Positions 1 to 9,608 of a stretch of DNA of 64,000 nucleotides are shown here, piece after piece. Both the position numbers and the translations under genes were made by a program. The notes under the pieces are model-generated. The model made no database searches. It was not told the origin of the DNA and saw only the letters and a list, made by a program, of their open reading frames with translations. The stretch covers positions 1 through 64,000 of the forward strand of contig JABAZC010000066.1 of the NCBI GenBank assembly GCA_018608625.1. Reading direction: 5' to 3'. Every line of letters starts with the position of its first letter. Positions within the stretch are counted from its first letter, which is position 1. The DNA comes from Flavobacteriaceae bacterium (GTDB lineage Bacteria; Bacteroidota; Bacteroidia; Flavobacteriales; Flavobacteriaceae).

Positions 1-377
1 GGACTGTGAAAAGCCTAAAGAACAAAAAAAGAAAAAAAGAAAAAATAGTCTCATAAATTTAATTTTATTAAAATTATAACGCTTGAACAACATCTTTTAT
101 TTTACGATACAATTGATGCAAAATTACAACCTTATTTAAAACCTACCAATTTAATAAGAATTAAAATGAAGAAATTCACACGAGTAGGACTTCAAAAAAG
201 TGATTAATTGATGTAAACTTAAGCAACTAAAATTGTATGTAATTTTTTATCAATAATTACCTAAAACACTTCATAAATTAATCCATTAAAAAAAATAGGT
301 TATGTTCTCTCAATAGTATCAGATATAAAACTTATTCAAAAATAAATTTACTATTTTTGAGGTGTAAAAAAAAATCC

Positions 378-803
378 ATGTCTAAACAAAAAGGAATTAT
401 CGTTAGCGGCTATTTTAACCCCTTACATAAAGGCCATATAGAGTACATAAATATCGCAAAAAACTTGGCAGAAGTCTTGTTTGTTATTGTGAATAACGAC
501 CACCAACGCGCACTGAAGGGTTCTAAGGAATTTCAAAAAGAAACGGAACGTCTTTTTATTGTCAGTAATTTGAAAGCAGTCGACCATGCGCTACTTTCAA
601 TTGATTCTGATCGCACCGTCTGCGCTACAATTGCTAAGATTGCAGAATCATACGGGGAAACACATGAACTATCATTTGCTAATGGCGGTGATCAAGACAA
701 CAAATCAATTCCAGAAGCGCCCGTATGTAAAAAACTCGGAATTACTTTGATCGATGGCTTAGGAGATAAAATCCAATCCAGCAGCTGGTTACTAAAAAAA
801 TAA
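378..803 (+). CDS. Small nucleotidyltransferase (adenylyl/cytidylyltransferase family)
   Basis: GYFNPLHKGHIEYI: HxGH-type nucleotidyltransferase motif at the N-terminus. The ORF track starts at a TTG (357); the ATG at 378 (MSKQKG...) is the more likely start. Confidence 0.85.
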   Translation: MSKQKGIIVSGYFNPLHKGHIEYINIAKNLAEVLFVIVNNDHQRALKGSKEFQKETERLFIVSNLKAVDHALLSIDSDRTVCATIAKIAESYGETHELSFANGGDQDNKSIPEAPVCKKLGITLIDGLGDKIQSSSWLLKK

Positions 804-815
804 AAAATCAATATT

Positions 816-1469
816 ATGAAGTTCATCAAACATCTTACACTAAATTTTTGTTTCTGTAGTCTTTTATTTAGTGTTTTTTTTGGAGGTCTAAACATCTCCT
901 CAGCTCAAGTAGAAGTCAAAGCCAACCTGCCCTTAGCTGCTGTTCTTGTTCCTAATATAGGAGTCGAATTTCAAGTAGGCAAAAAAACAAGTATTCAGTT
1001 AGACGTTTTAGGTTCATTTTGGGACTCTATTGATGGAGAACCTCTTCAATTAACACAAACCTTTGTCGAGTTTCGATACTACCAAAAAAATAATACCAGT
1101 GGTTGGTTTGTAGGGGGACACCTTGGGTTTGGAATGTTTACCATGCAAAAGCCGTATGAAATTTTAATTTATGATCAGTACAGCGATCAAAGCAACCCAG
1201 ATTTCGATGATTACACTCATAAATCTGGACGTGCTGTGTTTCATGGCATCACACTAGGATATAAAAAACGCTTCAATGAACGCTGGGCATTGGAAGCTTT
1301 TGTAGGTGGTGGCTACTCCATGTCGATGTATAAAGGCTACGACGGGCCAGTGCGCATCGATTTAGATGGAGGTAATTATAAAGATTTTAACGGTAGTGGT
1401 GAAATCGCTCCGTATCGTGGTGGACTGATGCTTACCTACCAATTACGTCCCTACAAAAACAATCAATAG
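816..1469 (+). CDS. Outer membrane beta-barrel protein, DUF3575-like
   Basis: Signal peptide, then KANLPLAAVLVPNIGVEFQVGKK...SIQLDVLGSFW and repeated amphipathic beta segments. Confidence 0.75.
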   Translation: MKFIKHLTLNFCFCSLLFSVFFGGLNISSAQVEVKANLPLAAVLVPNIGVEFQVGKKTSIQLDVLGSFWDSIDGEPLQLTQTFVEFRYYQKNNTSGWFVGGHLGFGMFTMQKPYEILIYDQYSDQSNPDFDDYTHKSGRAVFHGITLGYKKRFNERWALEAFVGGGYSMSMYKGYDGPVRIDLDGGNYKDFNGSGEIAPYRGGLMLTYQLRPYKNNQ

Positions 1470-1658
1470 AAGCTAATCTTTCTTGGGCTAAAACAGCTCA
1501 AAAAGCTTTTTAATGAAGCATAATTGTAAGAATCAAAAATATTGAACAAATTTATGTAATTACAGTTGCAAATCGCAATTTATCAGGTTATTTAACATCT
1601 TTTTGTGAGATTCATCTATTTAATTATTTAAATTCGTTTCAGAAAAAAAACAACACAT

Positions 1659-2183
1659 TTGTTTCTGATGAATTATAAATTTATTACACGAGTTTTATTT
1701 TGTTTGTACTTCTTAATTGGGGTGCAAAGCTGTAACGAAACTATTAAAAAAAATACAATCTCTTCAAATAAGCAAACGCCATCCATAACAAATACAGAGA
1801 CTGCTGAACTCGCTGATCCTATTGTCATAAAAGACATTGATTATTCACTTGCAGAGTGGATCGAGTTTAAAGAACTCAACGTATTAATTACAAATATCTC
1901 TAACGGAAAAAACGAAGTACTAATAGATTCTAAAGAAACACTAAGAGATTTATTCTCAGCCCTAGTTGTAAAAATACCAGAAACTATAAATTCAAGTAGT
2001 ATTATAGCACGCATTAGAGTTTTAGAAACTTTGGCATACAAATTGAATGTTGAGTATGGTAATAATCAGAATAATTCAATTGAGTTTGAACTAACTAAAA
2101 AATCTTTTGAGAAAGCTTACTCAAATTTAATTTTTCAAATAACTAAAACTCTAGAAAAAAAGTCACAATTTATATCCAAATAA
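1659..2183 (+). CDS. Hypothetical lipoprotein
   Basis: N-terminal hydrophobic segment ending in a lipobox-like LIGVQSC; rest unrecognised. An alternative ATG lies at 1668. Confidence 0.6.
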   Translation: MFLMNYKFITRVLFCLYFLIGVQSCNETIKKNTISSNKQTPSITNTETAELADPIVIKDIDYSLAEWIEFKELNVLITNISNGKNEVLIDSKETLRDLFSALVVKIPETINSSSIIARIRVLETLAYKLNVEYGNNQNNSIEFELTKKSFEKAYSNLIFQITKTLEKKSQFISK

Positions 2184-2293
2184 AAGTAAGTATTCTGAAA
2201 AACCCAACGAGCAAACAATACAATCCTTGATAGTACCCAAGAAAGCATATTTAAATAACACAAATAAGAAAAACTTATTGCAACAATTCTAAA

Positions 2294-5200
2294 ATGAAAA
2301 AATATTTTTTATTTACATCTCTTTTATTTTTTGTAGTAACAAATGCACAAACAGAATTAGACACTCCTTGGATGAAGGAGCTAAAAAGTTCTGATGGTAG
2401 CCGATTAACTTTTGACGCCATAATAGCTGCAGGAAATGCCTATTGGGAAACGCACGACAAAGATGCTAAGGGAAGTGGATACAAACCTTTCAAACGTTGG
2501 GAAGCGCAATGGGAAAACTACGTTGATATAAATGGATTTTTACCATCTACTAAGGATTTATGGAACGTTTGGGAACAAAAAAAATCCCAAACACAATATC
2601 GAACAGCGAGTCAGAACTCTATGGCTGATCAAAGTAACTGGTATTCACTAGGACCAACAGACTTCATAAATCGATCGACAAACTATTTAAACCTAGGTCG
2701 GGTGAATTGCATAAATATTGATCCTAATAACTCAGATGTCATGTATGTTGGCGCTCCAGCAGGAGGTATTTGGAAATCTACAGATGCAGGTGTTACTTAC
2801 GTACCTCTCACTGATGACCTCCCTCAAATTGGAGTATCAGGTATAGCGATTGATCAAAATAATAGTGATATTATTTACATAGCTACTGGAGATGATGATG
2901 CAGGTGATTCTTACAGCGTAGGGGTGTGGAAATCAATTAATGGCGGCCTTAGCTGGACTCCGACAGGGCTAAATCCCTCAAATTCCCCTAATAGAACTTC
3001 AGAAATATACATTAACCCCAACAACTCTAATATGCTTTGGGTAGCTACTAGTAGTGGTGTTTATAAAACTATAAATGCTGGAAACAACTGGACACTAAGT
3101 CAGTCAGGTAATTTTAGAGATCTTAAAGTAAACCCCACTAACCCAAATATTATTTATGCATCAACTAGCTCACAGTTTTACAGATCATTAGATAGTGGAA
3201 ATACTTTTACTCAAATTTCTTCTGGACTTCCTGTAGACTCTGGACGATTATTTATGGATGTAACTCAAGCAAACTCAAACTATGTATACATAGTATCTGC
3301 TACCACTAGTTATGGATATCAAGGCATTTATAGATCTACAGACAGCGGGCTTACATTTACACAAATGGATAATACGACAGATATTTTTGATGGTGTGTCA
3401 CAAGCTTGGTATGATTTAGCTATATCTGCGTCAAATACAAATCAAAATGAAATATATGTTGGTGTGTTAAATATTTGGAAATCAAGCAATGGTGGTAATT
3501 CTTTTTCTCAAGTGAATAATTGGACCTCACGTAATGCTTCATACACGCACGCTGACATTCATTTTATTAGAGATTTTGACAATGGCTTATTTGTAGGATC
3601 TGATGGTGGAGTATTTAAATCTACAGATAGCGGGGCATCATTTGAAGATTTAACGGTTGGTCTATCAATAACTCAGTTTTACAGAATATCAGTTTCAAAG
3701 CAAGACTCAGGAAAAATTGCTGGAGGAGCACAAGATAACGGCGGCTTTGGATTTAGCAACCAGTGGGCTAGTTATCATGGCGGAGATGGTATGGAAGGCG
3801 TCATTGATCCAAATGATGATAATTTTTATTATGGCTTTATGCAAAATGGTAGCACACTCTATGTAAATAACAATTCTGGGCAGCCGGGCGGAACTAATGG
3901 CTACTCCTCTCCTACTAGCGGTAATTGGATAACACCACTTTCTATTAACAATGACAGTGAAGTATTTGCAGGCTACAGCAGTTTGTATCAATTTAACGCA
4001 GGTAATTGGACAGAAGTATCCCCAAGTTTCGGAACTAATATTGATGTTTTAGAATTAGATCCCATAAACTCTGACAACATTTATGTTGGAGTAAATTCAA
4101 ACCTTCAACAAAGCACAGACCATGGTATAACGTTCACAAGTGTAAATGTTTTCGCTAGTAATATTACTTCAATCGAAGTAAATAATAATGATAATAATAT
4201 CGTGTATGTTACAACTAGTGGTGGTGGTGGTAAAGTATGGAGATCCCTTAATCAAGGTCTCAATTTTACGGATATTACAGGCTCTTTACCTAATGTTGTT
4301 AAAAAAATCATCAAACATCAAACTAATACCATAGACAATGTTCTTTATCTAGGAACAAGCTTAGGAGTTTACAGGTTTAATGACACTAATAGTGATTGGC
4401 AAGTTTTTGACAACAACCTTCCTAACTCATCGGTCACAGATTTGAGTATTAACACAGTTGACAATAACATTACCGCAGCTACTTATGGGCGAGGTGCTTT
4501 CAGAAGTGAACTTCCTAGCTCTCAGCTGGCTACAAATGATATCCAGCTTGTTGGGGTAGAAAATCCAGTAGATTCACAAATTAATTGCGGATCTATTTTA
4601 CCACAATTAAAAGTGAAGAATAATGGGCAAAACAATATAACATCGGTTTCCGTTGTTTACACTTTAGACGAAGGTGAAGAAATCTCTATAAATTGGAACG
4701 GAAACATCGAATCTGAACAATTCGCAATTATTGATTTAAATTTAATTCAAGTAGAAGTCGGTGCTCATGAGTTAGCAGTAACAGCTACAATTACCGATGA
4801 TTTTTTTAGCTCAAATAATAGTGCTGAAATAACCTTTTATGCTAATAACGACGGGGCCGCTCAAGACATAAATACTTTTGAAAACCCAGAAGATGAACTT
4901 ATAATTATTAACGAAGGTAGAAGTACATGGGAGCTTGGTGTGCCTAGTGGAACCCTACTCAACAGCGCATCATCACCAGACAAGGTATATGCAACTAATC
5001 TTGATGGAAATCATAGAGACGATGTAAAAGGATACCTTGTATCGCAATGTTATGATTTAACGAATATCGCTAATCCTGTATTAAAATTTGACATGGCGTT
5101 TGTTCTGGAATTTGACTGGGATTTAGTGTATGTTGAATATTCAACTAATCAAGGAATATCATGGGGACTCCTTGGCTCCTCAGAAGATCCCAACTGGTAT

Positions 5201-5680
5201 AACAGTAGTCGAATCGCAGGGGATGGCTATGGTGATAATTGTTATAACTGCGTAGGTGGGCAATGGACTGGAACAGAAATTACACTAAACCAATACACTT
5301 ATTCACTAGACTCACTAAACTCTGAATCTAGTATAATTTTCCGAATTGTCTTTCATTCAGATCAAGCTGTCAATGAAGAAGGCGTTGTTGTCGATGACTT
5401 TTATGTAGATGGAACTTCATTAAGTACCAATGGAGTTGAATTAAACCAACTTGCGGTTTATCCAAACCCCTCAAAAGATATTTTTTACATTCAGTTACGA
5501 AACAACAAACCTTATGACCTTCAAGTAACAGATATAACTGGAAAACGATTGTTTACAAAGAAAAAAATAAATCCTTCAATGCCATTTCCGTTACAAATGG
5601 AAGGCTACTCTAATGGAATTTATTTTTTACAGATACGTATTGATAATCAGCAAACAACTCGTAAATTAATTTTAAATTAA
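2294..5680 (+). CDS. Secreted sortilin/BNR-repeat (VPS10-like) protein with T9SS type A sorting domain
   Basis: Signal peptide; about nine Asp-box-like motifs (e.g. STDAGVTYVPL, SINGGLSWTPT, STDSGLTFTQM, STDHGITFTSV); C-terminal LAVYPNPSKDIFYIQL...GIYFLQIRIDNQQTTRKLILN typical of T9SS sorting domains. Confidence 0.88.
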   Translation: MKKYFLFTSLLFFVVTNAQTELDTPWMKELKSSDGSRLTFDAIIAAGNAYWETHDKDAKGSGYKPFKRWEAQWENYVDINGFLPSTKDLWNVWEQKKSQTQYRTASQNSMADQSNWYSLGPTDFINRSTNYLNLGRVNCINIDPNNSDVMYVGAPAGGIWKSTDAGVTYVPLTDDLPQIGVSGIAIDQNNSDIIYIATGDDDAGDSYSVGVWKSINGGLSWTPTGLNPSNSPNRTSEIYINPNNSNMLWVATSSGVYKTINAGNNWTLSQSGNFRDLKVNPTNPNIIYASTSSQFYRSLDSGNTFTQISSGLPVDSGRLFMDVTQANSNYVYIVSATTSYGYQGIYRSTDSGLTFTQMDNTTDIFDGVSQAWYDLAISASNTNQNEIYVGVLNIWKSSNGGNSFSQVNNWTSRNASYTHADIHFIRDFDNGLFVGSDGGVFKSTDSGASFEDLTVGLSITQFYRISVSKQDSGKIAGGAQDNGGFGFSNQWASYHGGDGMEGVIDPNDDNFYYGFMQNGSTLYVNNNSGQPGGTNGYSSPTSGNWITPLSINNDSEVFAGYSSLYQFNAGNWTEVSPSFGTNIDVLELDPINSDNIYVGVNSNLQQSTDHGITFTSVNVFASNITSIEVNNNDNNIVYVTTSGGGGKVWRSLNQGLNFTDITGSLPNVVKKIIKHQTNTIDNVLYLGTSLGVYRFNDTNSDWQVFDNNLPNSSVTDLSINTVDNNITAATYGRGAFRSELPSSQLATNDIQLVGVENPVDSQINCGSILPQLKVKNNGQNNITSVSVVYTLDEGEEISINWNGNIESEQFAIIDLNLIQVEVGAHELAVTATITDDFFSSNNSAEITFYANNDGAAQDINTFENPEDELIIINEGRSTWELGVPSGTLLNSASSPDKVYATNLDGNHRDDVKGYLVSQCYDLTNIANPVLKFDMAFVLEFDWDLVYVEYSTNQGISWGLLGSSEDPNWYNSSRIAGDGYGDNCYNCVGGQWTGTEITLNQYTYSLDSLNSESSIIFRIVFHSDQAVNEEGVVVDDFYVDGTSLSTNGVELNQLAVYPNPSKDIFYIQLRNNKPYDLQVTDITGKRLFTKKKINPSMPFPLQMEGYSNGIYFLQIRIDNQQTTRKLILN

Positions 5681-5785
5681 TTTTTTAGGATAAAACCTAA
5701 AAGAGATCTAATTTTTTCAAATCAAAAATTACAAAATTTACTGAGTTTTGTATATCTTAACGACTATTATTTAAAACACAAACCA

Positions 5786-7843
5786 ATGAATATAAGACAA
5801 CTAACCCTATTAAGTGCACTTAGCATTTTAAGCATTAATGCTTGTAAAAATGGTAAAAAAGAATCACTAACTGGAACCGCCAAAATCCCAGGGATTGTAC
5901 TCGAAAACATGGATACCACAGTCAGTCCAAAAGATAATTTCTATGACTATGTTAATGGAAATTGGATGAGAACAAACACCATTCCTGATGATGAAACGCG
6001 CTGGGGAGGGTTTGGAGTCCTTAGAAAGTCGACACGAAAAGATGTACTTGACATTATAAAAACATCTAAAGAATTTGGAACCTACGCAGAAGGAACCGAT
6101 CAGAAAAAAGCTCTATTAGTTTTTGAGTCTGAATTAGACTCTGTCGCACGAGATAAGGCGGGGATCTCCCCTATTAAACCACTTTTAGAGGCTATTAATA
6201 GCATACAAACTATTGAAGACATGCAAACTGTGTACGCAACAACAATGGGTGTTTCCGCTCCCTTTGTTGGGATAGGAGCTAATGCAGACTTAAATGATAG
6301 TAACATAAATACCGCTTGGGTATACCCTGGAGGTTTAGGTCTTCAACGTGATTACTATTTGGATCAAGATGCAAAGTCTAAAGAAATTAGAGGGCAATAC
6401 ACTAGCCACGTGGCGCGGATGTTACAATTCGTTAATTATGATGAAAAAAGTGCTGTGACCGCCGCAAAACGTATACTTGAATTAGAAACACAGCTTGCAG
6501 AGCCAAGACTGGATAAAGTTCAAAGTCGTGACATTCGCAACTTTAACAATCCACGCTCGTTAGGAGAATTAAATGCAATGACCCCACTAATTAATTGGGA
6601 TAAATTTACTGTTGACTTAGGCATTACAGCCCCTTTAGAGTCTCTACTGGTAATGCAACCAACTTATATGGCTGCTTTAAATACTTTCCTTAGTACGACA
6701 TCGATTGAAGACATTAAAACTCTAATGACTTGGAGCACGATTGATAGTGCCGCTGGGTATCTAACTACAGAAATTGAAACTGCAAATTGGGAATTTTACA
6801 GCCAAACACTTAATGGATCTAAAGCTCAACGTGCAGCAGAAGAGCGTGCCTTAGGGACGGTTAATGGCTCTGTAGGAGAAGCTATTGGTAAGCTATATGT
6901 AGAAGCTAAGTTTCCACCGGAAGCCAAAGAAAAAGCAGAAAAAATGATTGCAAATGTGATCAAAGCCTTTCAAAATAGAATACAGGTATTGGATTGGATG
7001 AGTGCTGAAACTAAAGCAAAAGCAATAGAAAAGCTAAATAAGTTTACAGTAAAAATTGCCTATCCCGACCAATGGGAAGACTATTCTGAATTACAAGTTT
7101 TAGAGGGTAATAGTTATGCTGAAAATATGATGGCCGTTGCCAATTGGAGTACAAAAGAGAACATGTCTAGAATTGGACAACCTGTAGACAAAGCCGAATG
7201 GGGTATGCCTCCGCAAACAGTAAATGCCTATTTCAATCCTTTAAACAATGAAATTGTTTTTCCTGCAGCTATTTTACAACCGCCTTTCTACAATTTTACA
7301 GCAGATGAAGCTGTTAATTATGGAGGAATTGGTGCGGTTATAGGTCATGAAATATCACATGCCTTTGACGATTCTGGAGCTCGTTTTGATGGGGATGGAA
7401 ATGTAAATAATTGGTGGACAGATGCGGATTTAATAGAATTTGAAAAACGTGGAAATGCATTGGCAGAACAGTACAGCGCAATTGAAGTTTTGGATAGCGT
7501 ATATATCAATGGAAAATTCACCTTAGGAGAAAATATTGGTGACCTTGGAGGGGTCCTTGGAGCCTATGATGGATTACAGTTATTTATGGAAACCAATGGA
7601 AGACCCGAGGATATCGATGGATTTACAGCTGAACAACGATTTTTTATGTCATGGGCCACTGTTTGGAGAACACTCACACGGGAAGATGCACTGAGAACAC
7701 AAATAAAAACAGACCCGCATTCACCTGGAATTCAAAGAGCAACTCAACCTTTGAAGAATGTTGACGCTTTTTATGATGCTTTTGACATAAAAAAGGGTGA
7801 TAAAATGTACTTACCTGAAGAACAACGCGTTCGAATATGGTAG
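5786..7843 (+). CDS. M13 family metallopeptidase (neprilysin/PepO-like)
   Basis: VIGHEISHAFDDSGARFD (HExxH), ENIGDLGG, lipobox-like LSINAC, C-terminal QRVRIW. Confidence 0.93.
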   Translation: MNIRQLTLLSALSILSINACKNGKKESLTGTAKIPGIVLENMDTTVSPKDNFYDYVNGNWMRTNTIPDDETRWGGFGVLRKSTRKDVLDIIKTSKEFGTYAEGTDQKKALLVFESELDSVARDKAGISPIKPLLEAINSIQTIEDMQTVYATTMGVSAPFVGIGANADLNDSNINTAWVYPGGLGLQRDYYLDQDAKSKEIRGQYTSHVARMLQFVNYDEKSAVTAAKRILELETQLAEPRLDKVQSRDIRNFNNPRSLGELNAMTPLINWDKFTVDLGITAPLESLLVMQPTYMAALNTFLSTTSIEDIKTLMTWSTIDSAAGYLTTEIETANWEFYSQTLNGSKAQRAAEERALGTVNGSVGEAIGKLYVEAKFPPEAKEKAEKMIANVIKAFQNRIQVLDWMSAETKAKAIEKLNKFTVKIAYPDQWEDYSELQVLEGNSYAENMMAVANWSTKENMSRIGQPVDKAEWGMPPQTVNAYFNPLNNEIVFPAAILQPPFYNFTADEAVNYGGIGAVIGHEISHAFDDSGARFDGDGNVNNWWTDADLIEFEKRGNALAEQYSAIEVLDSVYINGKFTLGENIGDLGGVLGAYDGLQLFMETNGRPEDIDGFTAEQRFFMSWATVWRTLTREDALRTQIKTDPHSPGIQRATQPLKNVDAFYDAFDIKKGDKMYLPEEQRVRIW

Positions 7844-7861
7844 ACTTATTTAAATATAAAC

Positions 7862-7893
7862 AAAAAAAGCAGCGCTTAAGCGCTGCTTTTTTT
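7862..7893. terminator. Perfect 32-bp palindromic bidirectional terminator
   Basis: AAAAAAAGCAGCGCTT|AAGCGCTGCTTTTTTT between convergent genes (M13 peptidase + and 7908..8609 -), T-tract on both strands. Confidence 0.85.
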
Positions 7894-7907
7894 TTGTGAA
7901 AATAGAT

Positions 7908-8609
7908 TTATTTAGCCTGTAAACCTTCTTTTTGAGCGCGAATTGCATCTATCGCAATCCCAGCTAAATTAAAGTTTGGTGCTAATAATAGCGCTTCCTC
8001 AAGTAAAGCAATAGAAGGGTCGTGATTCGTCTTAGGATTTTCTCTGAATTTTGCAATAGCTTTTAAATATACAAAACCTGCCATTAAAGAAACCTGGTAA
8101 GGAGATTGCGACTCATAGTAAGCTTTCATCATATCAGTCGTGGTATTTGCCATTCCATAAGTGATGTTCAACATTGCACCAGTTAGATCATCTGTTTTAA
8201 TCTTAAGATCTGCCAACTCATAAGCCAGCAAAACCGATGGGCTACGTTTATATAGTACTTCATAGTGCTCAATAGCGCGAGAGGATTCGTTTAATGTTTT
8301 TAAACTTATAGCTTTAATTTCTGATTCAAGATCTGTATCAGACTCATTAACGTCTACGCCTAAAAGAGAAAGTGCCTGACGGTGTTTACCTTCACTCACA
8401 TACATGTAAGCTAGGGTATCTTGACGTCTTATATTTGGCTCAAGAATAATCAAGTGACTCATGGCATTAATAATCCCTTGAGTATCTCCCAATTGCTGCA
8501 TTTGAGCATAATATGCTTTGTAATGTGCTAATAGTTCAGATTTGTTTTGCGACTGTAATTGCATAACAAAGACAAATGCGAGGATAATAGTGTAATTAAT
8601 TTTATTCAT
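7908..8609 (-). CDS. Tetratricopeptide-like protein with signal peptide
   Basis: Helical repeat pattern (LLAHYKAYYAQMQQLGDTQGIINAMSHLIILEPN...); N-terminal signal-like segment. Confidence 0.6.
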   Translation of the reverse strand: MNKINYTIILAFVFVMQLQSQNKSELLAHYKAYYAQMQQLGDTQGIINAMSHLIILEPNIRRQDTLAYMYVSEGKHRQALSLLGVDVNESDTDLESEIKAISLKTLNESSRAIEHYEVLYKRSPSVLLAYELADLKIKTDDLTGAMLNITYGMANTTTDMMKAYYESQSPYQVSLMAGFVYLKAIAKFRENPKTNHDPSIALLEEALLLAPNFNLAGIAIDAIRAQKEGLQAK

Positions 8610-8702
8610 TTTGTATGATTTTGCTCAAAAGTAATAGATTTTTATAATATCACCCAAGATAATTTTTAGATAAAAAAGGATATGTTTAAACCATAAAGAA
8701 TA

Positions 8703-9053
8703 TTATTCTCGTTTTACCAATGCATAATACTGGTTTTCTAAAGGCAAATATCCTTGATCATATATAAAATAATATATAGTTCCAGATTTAGTAGTGTAGA
8801 TACTTGTGAAATAATTAAAGTCAAATCCTTTAGAAATAAGCTTATCCCTAGTCGTCTTGGTTTTTTGATTGGGATTTAAGGATTCTAAAATACGCCAGTT
8901 TTTTCGCAAACGGTTATTAATATTTCGAATCAAATTTTTTTGATCTTTATTAACGCGGTTGTTATAACTGTTACGGCAACCATCACTGCAAAACTTCTTG
9001 TCGGTACGTCCAATTATAAGGTCCGAACACTCTGGGCATTTTTTTTTCATCAC
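8703..9053 (-). CDS. Small zinc-ribbon protein (DUF2116-like)
   Basis: CPECSDLIIGRTDKKFCSDGCRNSYNNR: CxxC...CxxxC zinc ribbon; divergent from ssb. Confidence 0.65.
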   Translation of the reverse strand: MMKKKCPECSDLIIGRTDKKFCSDGCRNSYNNRVNKDQKNLIRNINNRLRKNWRILESLNPNQKTKTTRDKLISKGFDFNYFTSIYTTKSGTIYYFIYDQGYLPLENQYYALVKRE

Positions 9054-9228
9054 AATAAAATTAATTCTAAGAGCTTAAAGGTAATGTAAATTATTCAATT
9101 ACAAACGACTACAAGTGTTTACAAGCGAAATCAAATAGGTACTAACCGACTAATACTTTGGGTAGCTCGCATATTTGCAGTGTCGAAAAATTCGATAGTA
9201 AACTTCAATAACCTAAAAATTATTAATT

Positions 9229-9570
9229 ATGAACACACTTAGAAACAAAGTACAGTTAATTGGAAACTTGGGTAACGACCCGGAAATAATCACTTTAGAT
9301 AGTGGGAAAAAATTAGCTAAATTCTCACTTGCTACAAATGAAAATTATAAAGATGCTAGCGGAGAAAAACAAACCAAAACAGAATGGCATAATCTGGTGG
9401 CCTGGAATAAGACGGCTGAACTCTTTGAAAGCTATGTCACAAAAGGACAAGAGATTGCTATTGAAGGCAAACTCACATCAAGGAGCTATGAGGACAAGGA
9501 AGGAGTTAAAAAATACATTACTGAGGTGGTCGTTAACGAATTACTTCTGCTAGGAAAGGCAAATGCATAA
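9229..9570 (+). CDS. ssb: Single-stranded DNA-binding protein, short form
   Basis: MNTLRNKVQLIGNLGNDPEIITLDSGKKLAKFSLATNE...TEWHNLVAWNKTAE: OB-fold SSB signature; no acidic C-terminal tip. Confidence 0.9.
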   Translation: MNTLRNKVQLIGNLGNDPEIITLDSGKKLAKFSLATNENYKDASGEKQTKTEWHNLVAWNKTAELFESYVTKGQEIAIEGKLTSRSYEDKEGVKKYITEVVVNELLLLGKANA

Positions 9571-9579
9571 ATCACACTG

Positions 9580-9608
9580 ACAAGCTCACTTCGTGGGCTT
9601 GTTTTTTT
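9580..9608 (+). terminator. Intrinsic terminator after ssb
   Basis: ACAAGCTCACTTCGTGGGCTTGTTTTTTT hairpin followed by a T-tract. Confidence 0.75.

Noticed and set aside
1-356. Possible 3' end of an upstream gene at the left window edge
   Set aside because: Several frames can be read to an early stop (e.g. frame 2 gives DCEKPKEQKKKKRKNSLINLILLKL), but there is not enough sequence to choose one.
3707-3991. 94-aa minus ORF
   Set aside because: Antisense inside the T9SS Asp-box protein; no start context or domain.
2760-4280. Regularly spaced repeats considered as a CRISPR-like array
   Set aside because: Repeats are protein-level Asp-boxes within one ORF, diverged at DNA level.
9329-9553. 74-aa ORF in an alternative frame
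   Set aside because: Lies inside ssb, no recognisable features, composition of an out-of-frame read.
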